Part shown: positions 11,721 to 20,359 of the stretch, in pieces
Layout: every line of letters begins with the position of its first letter
Numbering within the stretch: position 1 is the stretch's first letter
NCBI GenBank assembly: GCA_963691705.1
Contig: OY829539.1
Location: 7,256,501 to 7,320,500, forward strand
DNA: 64,000 nucleotides
Source: Viola odorata
Taxonomy: Eukaryota > Streptophyta > Magnoliopsida > Malpighiales > Violaceae
Reading direction: 5' to 3'
Made by a program: the position numbers and the translations under genes
Notes under the pieces: generated by a model
What the model saw: only the letters and a program-made list of their open reading frames with translations
Database searches by the model: none
Told to the model about the DNA's origin: nothing

Positions 11721-12295
11721 GCTCACGAGATGAGGCACTTAGAAAGGCCGAACGAGAGATAAGGGAAACGTGAAGGATCGCGTAATCCCAGCTAGTAACC
11801 GGATGAGTAATCCCTGGCGGAGTATAGAGCTGAGGGAAAACACGATTCGAAACGGGTTCCGTGATAAAGCCTAATGATGGCAGCGAACAGGCTCCTACGG
11901 GTAATCACTATCTCTCAAATCTCGTTTTGTTACTGATAATCTACAATTAGAAATGTGCAGAATACTTCTGAGCAGCGGAAGGAGCGGTGGTCATGATACC
12001 GATAGGCTTATCGAAAGGCCAACCCGACATAGATCTTGGTCATCTTGGTATAAATACCAAGGATCTGCTCAAGAAAGTAAACGCACCGTGAGGATAAGGC
12101 AACCTCAGTGACGAGAGAAGTCTCGCGATGAGAAAAATAAAAGAGGAATATCGATAAAGGGATTGTCTAGAAATATTAAAGGCATCTCAAGGATTTACAA
12201 AGATTCAATGTTCAAAATAATTATGCCGCAGAGACAAAAGACAAAAGCCAAGCGATATTTGATCGCTGGAGGGAACGGCAAAATATCGTGACATA

Positions 12296-14663
12296 TCAGC
12301 TCTCAGGGTCTTTTCGTTTCCAGCCCGCTGCCTTGGCCTGGCGATAGCCTGCCTCGTTGATATGGGCAGAACTCTGTAGAAAGGCTTTCGCGACATCTTC
12401 GCCCTTGTACGCATCCACCCCATGAATTTCTTCGAAACACTTAACTAGAACACGGGCGGTCTGTTCAGCATGCCACCAGCCTACATCGACTGACTCTTCC
12501 GCCAAAGCTGCCTTCTCCTTTTCTAAAGAGGACTTCTCATTCTCCAAAGCAGTCACTTTGGCCTGTTCCTCTGACAAAGCTGTTTCCAGAGCGGAATGCT
12601 GTTTCTGTAAATCGTGGTGAGCCAGCAGTATCTTGGAACGATCTGCCAACACCTTTTTCCTTTCATCTTGCTCCTTGGACAGCTCCGCCGAAACAGAACG
12701 GAGGGAAACAGTCCGATGCTTCACCTCCTCCGCCCAGTAGTGAAATTTCATCATATTGGAGAAAAGGCTAGCACGGAAGGAGTTCACTTGGTCATCTTCC
12801 GCCAGGGAAAAGAAAGCTTCCCGTTCTGCAGATGAGGCCAGAATTTGAGAAGCCAGCAGGGCAGAAACCTCATCTGAACCATCGCCCCCGATGGCTGCCA
12901 AACCACGGGTACGGAAGTCGAACAACTCAACCTGATGGGTCGCTTCGCCGAGCCCGTTTAATGGACAAAGATCCGCCATAAAATTGAAAGAGGTTCCGGG
13001 TTCATTATAGCGTTGCCGCCAAGGAACGCTAGAGGGAACGAAAGCCAGAGGCCCAGGGGCGCGAACCTGTGAAGAAGAACTACCCGGGGGCAGGAAGGTA
13101 CCATGAGGCTGATAGCCCGAAAGGTCCTGCAAGACGTCTTGATAGCCTAATGAAGAGGAATAATGATGCACAGGCCCACCAAAGGAACTGGGCGAAGCAC
13201 CAAAGGGATCCGCACCTCCTAGGTCCCCCAAAACTTCCGCGGAATGTCCACCTGGAGGAACCACTGCGGAATTAGGAACGTTAACGGAACCACCTTCCCC
13301 CGCGATGTTAGAGGAGGGTATGTTCTCATCCTCGCCTTCTATCCGGGCCCTCTTCGCGGAACCCCTCAGCACATAAGTGAGATTCATATCGCCTGAAGGA
13401 GCGGAAGCAGTAACTACAACGGCCTCCTGCAAGGAGTACAAATTGAGAAAAAAGAAAATAGATCAAATGACGACAGATATTGAGGCACAATATATCGCAC
13501 CAAAAAAAAAAAAAAAAAAAAAAAAAACACGCTTACGGTAGCGGTGTCGAGGGAAGGTGGTGCCTCAGAAGAACCCGCAGCGTCGGGAGAAGGAGTAAGA
13601 GTGGCGATACTCCGTGTTCTTTTCTTCTTTTTTCCTCTGGCAATGGCCTTAGGGGCCTGAGAAGACGAGGGAGCAGCAACGGTCACGATGGGAACACCTT
13701 CAGGGATGTCAGTATCCCCTTCGCCAACTGAGGAGGAGTATACTTGAGCGAGATTCGCGGAAGTAGCCGGAAGCTCAGAAGGATTATCAGTGGCCTCTGA
13801 ATCGAGCTTTTCCCTTTCTTCTCTATTATGAGCTCTCCTTAAGCGTCTTCTTACGCTTTCGGGTTTATAATCAGGATCCGTCGCTGCAAAATCACAAAAT
13901 AATGTCAGCGTTAGTATCAGTGATGAAAGGGAAAAGTAGCGCGATACTCACGTCTAACGCACTCCTGAATGGCCATTCTGCAGGCCGTGAGTCGAATATG
14001 AACGCTGATCTCCAGTTGGAGTAAGGTGTTTAACCATCCTTGTTCACGAGCGGGAAGTGTCCCTGGTCGACTCCAAATGCCATCTTGGACGTCCTGGTTG
14101 AACCCAGAATGCCACTCTGGACCAGGAGCGTCAGGAAGATTTATCAGAAAGAACTCCTTTTTCCAAGCCTCAACAGAAGACTCAATATGGAGCAACTTCC
14201 AAGTAAAAGACTTGAGAGAATCATCATCAAAGCGAGGCGATATGGTTATCACACCCCGGCACTTCATCAATTTAAAAAGGGATCTAAGCAACAAAAGAGA
14301 AGGGGAAGTGATCCCCTTATATCTACAGAGTTCCAAAAAAGCATAAACACAGCAATATGCATTTGGGGCTAACTGGGCAGGATTGAAATTGCCAGCAATA
14401 AGCAAATCCTTGACGAAAGAATCGATAGGGAGTCGGAAACCGTAGCGAAACATCTGGGCATATAACACCCTTTGATTGCCGGTCAGAACGCTGTTTAAAC
14501 GAACTGACCTAGGGGCAACAACAGCTTGATAACCGTCAGGAATAACGGCACCGTGAGTAGCCAAATGCTCCTGGAGAATGGCCTCCGTGGTAATAACACT
14601 GACCGTGGTATCCATTTTCTTCTCATCGATGGATCTTGACTCAGAACGGCGAGTCTTTGCCAT
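12296..14663 (-). CDS. Tat accessory gene D (copy I), spliced, intact
   Basis: Antisense to gag-pol. Exons read 14663-13952, 13883-13537 and 13426-12296, totalling 2190 nt, in phase, for 729 residues. Intron 1 has GTGAGT, a perfect TACTAAC (13916-13910) and TTTTGCAG. Intron 2 has GTAAGC and CTTGCAG plus a long T run (A run on the plus strand, 13502-13527). Exon 1 holds a domain I recognise as the plant 'putative gypsy type transposon' family (MFRYGF, YAFLELC, ISPRFDDDS). Exon 2 has a lysine-arginine cluster (GKKKKRTRS). Exon 3 has KRARIEGE, a second conserved block, a coiled coil and a terminal WWHAE segment. The function is unknown; the basic clusters suggest a nuclear protein. It is paralogous to gene C and open in both I and II. 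Confidence 0.85.
13502..13527. repeat. A/T homopolymer in gene D intron 2
   Basis: About 26 A residues in a row on the plus strand. On the gene strand it is a T run just after the donor site of intron 2. It is absent from the same intron in Tat II (34031-34106), so it arose or expanded in copy I. Confidence 0.85.
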
Positions 14664-15282
14664 GGCAGGACTAAGGAAATAGAAATGAAGAAGACGTTGG
14701 AAAAGAAGGGAAATACCTTTGAAAGGAAAGAACTTCGAAAGCCTTGAATGGAGGTGAGAAGGGCAAGACGGCCGAGAGATAATATGAAAAAGGGGAGTGA
14801 AAAAGAAAAGGGAAGAAATAAAGAGGGTTTATAACCCTAGTAATTAAAAGGAAACGACGGATGCTGCAGTCGTTGTGTCGAAGCGGCATGAGGGATAAGA
14901 CTCAAGCAATGAGTACGACTCTAGAAGAAGCGCGACAAACGCTTCGATCTTGTTAAAATTTCTAAACACGCTAAGGTGAGGCGGCAGAAGAAACGAACAC
15001 GTGTGTCTGCACCATCATGACTTTTCCCGCGCACCGACGGAAGGGTCGCGAGCATTAAATGCTCTGAAAAGTAGATGTGATTTTTTGATAAAAAGCAAAA
15101 GCGATATCACAAGAAAGGAAATAATGCAAATCGGCGTTGAATAAAAGAACAGTTCTCAAGACAGTACAAGAGAGCGAAATAAAATAAGATATCGCCCGAA
15201 GAGCAAGGTACCGATATCGCCGCGAGATAGGACGTTATTACAAGACATGGAAAACAAATAGCAATGTCCTTCAATGGATCAA
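14664..15282 (-). promoter_or_regulatory. Promoter region of gene D (Tat I)
   Basis: No coding sequence. On the minus strand a TATA box, GGTTATAAACCC, lies at about 14836-14826, about 165 bp before the ATG. The same box at a similar distance precedes gene D in II and IV. Further upstream, 15188-15231 carries GATATCGC motifs like those packed in the LTR, which suggests shared regulation (inference). Confidence 0.6.
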
Positions 15283-17332
15283 TTAAGAGTCATCGCATGC
15301 CTCGCCGTCATCATTCCCTTGCTTTTCCCCAGAAGAAGGAAAACCCCTTTCGCCTTCACTAAGATCTTTAATTTTTTGGGAAGCGTAATCGGCCAGCATG
15401 GATGAATCGACGGCGCCTCGGATATGGAGATCCATAAATCCTACGATACAAACCTCGATGGTCTTATTCTTCCACCAGGCTATCCTCGAAGGAACTTTGG
15501 CCAAATCGGCATCACGAGATGACAACTCTTCACGGAGGAAGGCGTTCTTTTTATCAGCCACCACCAGTTCCGCCTCCATAAGCTCTGCTCTCGCTTTCCC
15601 CTTCGACTTCTCCCGAGAAAGTTCAGCGCGACAATCCTCCAACTCCGCCCGAGTTCGTTCTTGCAACTGCGATAGCTCCTTCGCCTTCGCCAAGGCCGCG
15701 TCTAATTGTTCCCGCAAATCCGAAGAGGGTCGAGTTTTGTTACGCTGGTCTTCAAGAAAATAATGAAATTTCCGAAAGCTAGCCAGCATGTCGTTCATGA
15801 GGTGTGACTGTCGTGTCTCAGGAGCATGCTGTAAAAACTCTTCCCTTTCCTTGGAAGAAGTAAACATCTGTCCCACTATGGGACCCACGGGCTCTTCTCG
15901 CGATAACGGATCCGATATTCCTAAGGCACGAAGCCCGTCAGTGCCGAAAGAGGACAAATCCAGCTGATATCCAGTGGGGCCCTGGGACCTCTGAGGAGAA
16001 AGGTTGGCGATATAAGGAGGGGAACAACTTTTTGCGCAATCACCAACGCCCGAAATTGAAGACAGAAACAAAAGATGAGGCTTCCGTGGGAGAAATTCAG
16101 GAGGAACGCTTAAATTCGAAACCGGTAGGGTTGCCTCGGGGATAAAAGAACCTATCGGGGAAGCAGGATGGCCCGACGACAAAGGAGAGGTCGCGGCTGC
16201 CGAGGTCTCATTGTTTTCGATAGAAACGGCGGAAGGCACCCTGATAGCTTTGATATTTTTCACCACTTGCGAAGTACTCGCGGCATGAGAAGCGTTAATA
16301 TTCTCGGGGGGGACCGCGTTAACTCCCTTCAAAGGGGGAACTGGGGGGTTAGTTTTCTCTGTGCGAACCTTCTTTACGAGACGCTCCGTCTCTTCTGCAA
16401 TTTCTCCGCTATCGTCCTCAGCCGATTCCGCCGTGTCATCATTCCTCCTCGACCTAAGTTTCATCCTTTGGGCAATAGTAGCATGACGTAATTCAGGACC
16501 AGTGTCCATGCTCTCGCTATCGCTGTCGATTTTCTCAAACACAGGATCGCCTTGAGCTACCCTCTTGCCACGGGACGGAAGCCAATTTTCAAGGAAACGA
16601 GAAGGTCGAGTGGAGGCTCTGCGAGTTGTGACGGGTTTAGTCCCTTCCCTTCCAGGCGGAATGGGTGGGCGGCGGGAATTTTCAGGCGAAGGAGAAGGAG
16701 GCAGCGACTGGAGAGGTGTTACGTTCAAAGGGGCGTCACTTTCCCCAGAAGAACTACTCTCAGCGTTACCTGCCAACAAAACATATTAGCAAATTAAGAA
16801 GATTGAAGCGATAAAGAAGAAAAAGGAAACTCACCCACAACGCACTCTGACAAGGGCGTTCCTCAAAACCTTGAAAGTTCCGCCAGAACAGTTGCACAAT
16901 GACATCATCCCATCTGGGGGTAATATCTACCAGGCAGTCGCGACAACTCAAGACAAAGAACGTGCGGAATAGATCAAGCGATGGAGCAAATATACGCTTC
17001 ATCTCGCACGAACGAAGGAAAGCGTAAATACCACACCAAGAGGGTGGAGTAATCTGGACGGGATTAAGGTCATAATGATCTAGCAGTTTCAACAGAGAAG
17101 TATGGAGTGGGAAACAGAATCCGTAAGTAAACATCTTGAAATAAACTAACCGGAATGTTCCCCACATGGCGTCAGGCAGCCGAGTGTCCTTCAAAGAGAC
17201 AAAAGGGCGATAGCCCGTGGGAAAAGTAATACCACTCTCCTCTAATTCAACCCTCAAAACCTCATTACAATTGAACATGCTGCGAGTTCTCCTAGCTTCG
17301 GGATCTATGGGGTTTTCAGCAGTTGAAGACAT
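15283..17332 (-). pseudogene. Tat accessory gene C (copy I), broken by a deletion in exon 1
   Basis: Exons 17332-16835 and 16769-15283, with intron GTGAGT...TTGGCAG in the same place as in copy II. Exon 1 holds the same domain family as gene D (MFTYGF, CGIYAFLRSCE, DITPRWDDV). Exon 2 (about 495 codons, open) has basic patches, a conserved block (TDGLRALGISDPLSRE), a coiled coil and a WWKNKTIEV segment near the end that parallels WWHAEQTAR in D. Compared with copy II, about 193 bp are missing at 16857, so exon 1 no longer joins exon 2 in frame. Start chosen at MSSTAENP, matching the starts in II and, by position, in III and IV. The intact protein would have about 725 residues. Confidence 0.8.
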
Positions 17333-17518
17333 AAGGGACAGGGAAAGTAAATCTACGGCGGTAGAAGGAGTAAATACCTGGAGCAAAAAGCCAGTGAGCC
17401 GGTCGCCGGCACCAGTGAGCAGTCGCGGTAAAACCTCTCGAAGAAAAGAAGTGCAGAAGAGAGAGAAAATGTGCAAAAACTCAAAATATTAGCAAAAGTA
17501 GTAAAAGAGAGATGATTT

Positions 17519-17528
17519 CCTTATAAAG
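17519..17528 (-). promoter_or_regulatory. TATA-like box of gene C (Tat I)
   Basis: CTTTATAAGG on the minus strand, about 190 bp before the ATG. Counterparts: CTTTAAAAGG about 190-195 bp before gene C in II, III (48461) and IV (58733). The rest of 17333-17784 has no recognisable gene. Confidence 0.6.
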
Positions 17529-17784
17529 AAGAGACAGCCTGTAAAAATGAAACACGTACAGAACAGAAAAAGACGCGTGGATAGTCATTTGTGCCTTCTG
17601 AAAGAAGACAGTTACCGATTAGAAGTTGAAGGCAGTTACCCGTAGCGAAAGGGACGCTTCCGCGATCACCCGGAACGCTCAGAAAGAAACAATAAGTAAG
17701 CGATGAGAAGCGAAAAGGAAGTAAAACCATCATTCATTATTATGAGGAAGGCCATACGGCATCTACAAAAAGAAGGGTTAGGCC

Positions 17785-18242
17785 CTACTCTTCACCGTCG
17801 GACCAAGTAATGCCGTAGCAATAGACTACGTCCTCTTCGTCATCGCCACCCAGAATGGTGAATCCACAACAGCAGGGGGAGAAGACTCACCGACCCTCTT
17901 TCTAGCGGCAGTAGTCGACCCGGTTGTTTTCTCCTTAACGCTTGGCGATACTGCATCAACGGCTGAACCAGCAGAAGGAACCCACGGAGGCGAATCACTC
18001 AAAGGAGGAAACGAGTTTTTCTCCTCCCTAGCCAGAGAAGCCAGAGAGTCGAAAAATGACTTAGAGGCTTTGGCAGCCCCCTTCCTTCGTTGTTCGACTT
18101 CCTTTCTCCGCCTCTTGCGACCTCGCCGGCGGACAACCGGCCTCCAAGGAGGCGATGGGGGAGGATTATCTGTGTCAGGGGTAGTCGGAGGAGTTGGCGG
18201 TGAATTCCCCGAAGCCGTACCTAGCAAATAAGAATCAGCCAT
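17785..18242 (-). pseudogene. Tat accessory gene B (copy I), one-base frameshift near the C-terminus
   Basis: Small protein of unknown function. The start MADSYLLGTASGN is shared with copy II. It has a proline/threonine-rich N-terminus (PPTPPTTPDTDNPPP), then a strong basic cluster (RRRGRKRRRK) that could be a nuclear signal, then a serine-rich part. A missing base near 17850, relative to copy II, shifts the last 27 or so codons, so the acidic, aromatic C-terminus seen in II (TWSDSDE) is replaced and translation stops at 17826. With that base the frame would run to a stop at 17785. It lies between genes A and C on the minus strand with its own TATA-like box. Confidence 0.75.
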
Positions 18243-18316
18243 GAGACTCGCAGAGGATCTATAACGAAGAAAAATGAAGGAGAAAGAAATGGATAAGAAT
18301 GAAGGAGGAAAAGCCT

Positions 18317-18330
18317 CATTAAATAGCTGG
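18317..18330 (-). promoter_or_regulatory. TATA-like box of gene B (Tat I)
   Basis: GCTATTTAATG on the minus strand, about 80 bp before the ATG of gene B. The same word lies about 75 bp before B in III (47645), and CTATTTATGG in IV (57955). Further upstream, ATTGGGCGGTTTT (about 18529-18541) is also kept before B in II and IV, with one change in III. Confidence 0.6.
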
Positions 18331-18545
18331 GAAAAGAAGAAAAGAGACTCTTCGATCCTCCAACCCGACTCTTGAAGATTGGCACGTGTACAGTCTGAAG
18401 TGCAAATGTAGATTTGCAGTCATGCCTGTTGAAATCTCGCGCAAATCAAGAATAATGCTAATATCTGCCGATCAGTTGTTATAATGAGGACGACGCGGAG
18501 TTAAGGCAGAACGATCAACAGAAAAACCGCCCAATGGCAAGACTG

Positions 18546-18560
18546 TTTTCAGTTGGGCTA
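18546..18560 (+). repeat. Internal copy of the 3'-LTR-junction motif (Tat I)
   Basis: TTTTCAGTTGGGCTA, a near copy of the 15 bases that end one base before the 3' LTR at 19857. The pair (A-B intergenic and LTR junction) is also present in Tat II (39286 and 40789), III and IV. Confidence 0.8.
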
Positions 18561-18716
18561 AGAATATTCCTTGGAAAATGACAAAGAGCGCAGTAAAGAA
18601 GAAGAACAGTTACAAGGCGGAATGATTGAAACGATTTATTTATTATGGCCTACCGGCCGAAAGATACATTTACAAGTCAAGAGGAAAAGAAAAAGGCCCA
18701 AAGGGAGCCACCGTTA

Positions 18717-19094
18717 TCAGGCGTCAGAACCAGCATCCTCGGGCACCTCAGGAAGGTTCCTCAAGGAATCCATGACCAGGACAAGATCATGGGAAGTGGC
18801 CCTCATACCCTTCAGGCAGCACCCCAACATGTCCTTACGCTGCTGCAGCATAGCGATCACCACTTGAATCCGAGAGATGGAGGCAGACAGCTTTGAAACA
18901 CTCTCCAAAGGACTGAAGTCCTCCAGAGAGATGGCTCCCAGCCGGGAATAGAGCGGAGTCAGCATCCCCTGCAGCTCCAGAATATCCTCAGAAGTCTTGA
19001 CCAGCATGTTCTCCAGGAAACCGACGTCACCGTCGTTGAGGTTCCTGAGTGAATGACCCTTGGAGAGAAGAAAATTCTTGGTCAAATGATCCAT
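18717..19094 (-). CDS. Tat accessory gene A (copy I), small helical protein
   Basis: 125 residues, intact, on the minus strand. I recognise no known family. The sequence looks all-helical, with regularly spaced leucines and methionines (for example NMLVKTSEDILELQGMLTPL and VIAMLQQRKDMLGCCLKGMR) and an acidic C-terminus. Copies in II, III and IV have 125, 127 and 129 residues and keep the start MD(H/N/D)LT(K/R)xF(L/M), the QxRKD(M/L)LxCCLK segment and the acidic tail. Conservation over diverged copies supports a real gene. It is the first gene of the antisense cassette counted from the 3' LTR. A structural or adaptor role is only a guess. Confidence 0.82.
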   Translation of the reverse strand: MDHLTKNFLLSKGHSLRNLNDGDVGFLENMLVKTSEDILELQGMLTPLYSRLGAISLEDFSPLESVSKLSASISRIQVVIAMLQQRKDMLGCCLKGMRATSHDLVLVMDSLRNLPEVPEDAGSDA

Positions 19095-19140
19095 GATGCT
19101 GACTGATAGAGATGAGGAGAACGTGGATGGAGAAAGTTCT

Positions 19141-19152
19141 CCGATTTATAGG
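19141..19152 (-). promoter_or_regulatory. TATA box of gene A (Tat I)
   Basis: CCTATAAATCGG on the minus strand, about 50 bp before the ATG. Counterparts are CCTATAAATTG in III (46758) and TATAAATG in IV (57050), both about 65-70 bp before the ATG of A. Confidence 0.7.
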
Positions 19153-19299
19153 CTCCACTGAAGGGAGGCCTTGGAAAAAGAAATTGAGGTCCTCAAAAGA
19201 CGAGCCGTCCCGATATCCTCAAGGACTGATAAGCCTAGAACGGAAGAAAGGGGTAACGGTCGCGATATAGATACTGGAAGGAGTACGAGGCAGAGTCTG

Positions 19300-19540
19300 A
19301 AAAAATGCCGAAAGACACGATGTCACTGGTAGCCCTGATGCTAAAACCATAAGGTTACCGGTATCCACAGTATAAGGCCGCGTTGATGTCACCGGTGGCC
19401 CTAGATGCGTAAAACCGCGTTGGCATCACAGGCGTCTGGTGGTATGAAGCCGCGATAACCATAAGGTAGCTGATGGCGTAAAGCCGCGTTGATACCGCTA
19501 CTCTCTCGGGCGTAAAGAATACATCGGGGCTCGTGTGACC
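19300..19540. repeat. Short imperfect repeats between gene A and the 3' LTR (Tat I)
   Basis: The phrases 'aaccataaggtta/gctg', 'taaaaccgcgttg', 'taaagccgcgttgat' and 'ggtggccctagatg' recur in diverged form. Tat II has the same arrangement at 40060-40240, and IV has related words ('gcggttttacg', 56820-56880). The rest of 19153-19856 shows nothing else. Confidence 0.55.
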
Positions 19541-19856
19541 TCAGACCTCTGTAAGTATAAGGTTTGCTAACCTCTGTATAAGTATCTATCTCCTCTGTGT
19601 CTTTGCAGTACACTCGAAAGGACGATAGCCCCGAATATATGCCAGCCTAGGGCACGGCCTGGTTGAATATCCGTAATGACGCCGCACGTAACCCAACAAC
19701 GGTCCTTCTATGACTTGAACGAAGTGGAGACTTCATAAGCCCTATCGAGAGGCCAAGAAGATTAATATCGCCTCATGACCGAGCAGATCCCTATTCTAAG
19801 ATATCAGACGTGGATAGCCCTTGGTGAACACTCGGGCTAGTTTTCAGTTGGGCTTA

Positions 19857-20359
19857 TGATAACAATTGGAATGCTCCTGACGGCAACATTGGGGCCACGG
19901 CATCTTCCCTGAAATGCCAACCTATCGCCTGGGCCAGCGGAAAATTCCTAGGATGGTCGACTTCAGCGGGGGGGGATCTCACGCACCTTTATGCGCACGG
20001 CGTCATCCCATCCTAGGGGACCAAGGAGGATATCGCTCCCGATAGACCCTACATGATTATCGCCCCAATAACGGAATTGATATCGCCCGAAGCGATGGTT
20101 ACAATGTTGCCATCCCCTATCGCTGTAAGGTATCGCCATCTTAAGCCTATAAATACCCCCTCGAATTCCAAACAAAAGGTAAGATCGAGATCATCTTGGA
20201 GAACCTCTACCATTCTGAAAACTCGAACTGACTTAAGCATCGGAGTGTCTACGCCGGAGTCCCCCTCCGGCGCTTTGCAGGTACCTCCGACGCCGGTCGC
20301 TTCCCATCCGACTAGCTGCAGCAGCCGTTTCCGACCAGAAGAGATCTCGGATCTTATCA
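19857..20359 (+). repeat. 3' LTR of Tat I
   Basis: 503 bp, TGATAA...TTATCA. It lacks about 28 bp present in the 5' LTR and has a shorter G run, but otherwise matches it closely, including the unique 'gatagaccctacatgattatc' block that separates I from II. The base before it is A, preceded by TTTTCAGTTGGGCTT rather than a polypurine tract. Confidence 0.95.

Larger units (their letters stand above)
4711..20359 (+). mobile_element. Tat-lineage Ty3/gypsy retrotransposon, copy I
   Basis: LTRs of 541 and 503 bp both read TGATAACAATTGGAATGCTC...GATCTTATCA. The internal region holds gag-pol (plus strand), then about 8.7 kb with four antisense genes D, C, B and A. An archaeal-type RNase H after the RT-RNase H places it in the Tat lineage. 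The bases next to the two LTRs differ (ACCTT left, CTACT right), and the flanking LTR-H pieces are inverted, so this is probably a recombinant of two insertions. It is not autonomous: gag-pol has one stop and a protease deletion, and gene C is frameshifted. Confidence 0.92.

Noticed and set aside
14026..14372. Plus-strand frames of about 105-110 codons opposite gene D (also 34596-34942)
   Set aside because: Kept only because gene D is conserved; no start context or similarity, and the D exon explains the sequence.
4711..20359. Idea that genes A to D are captured host genes inserted by chance
   Set aside because: The same four genes in the same order occur in diverged elements with different LTRs, so the cassette is an old part of the element lineage rather than a recent capture in one copy.
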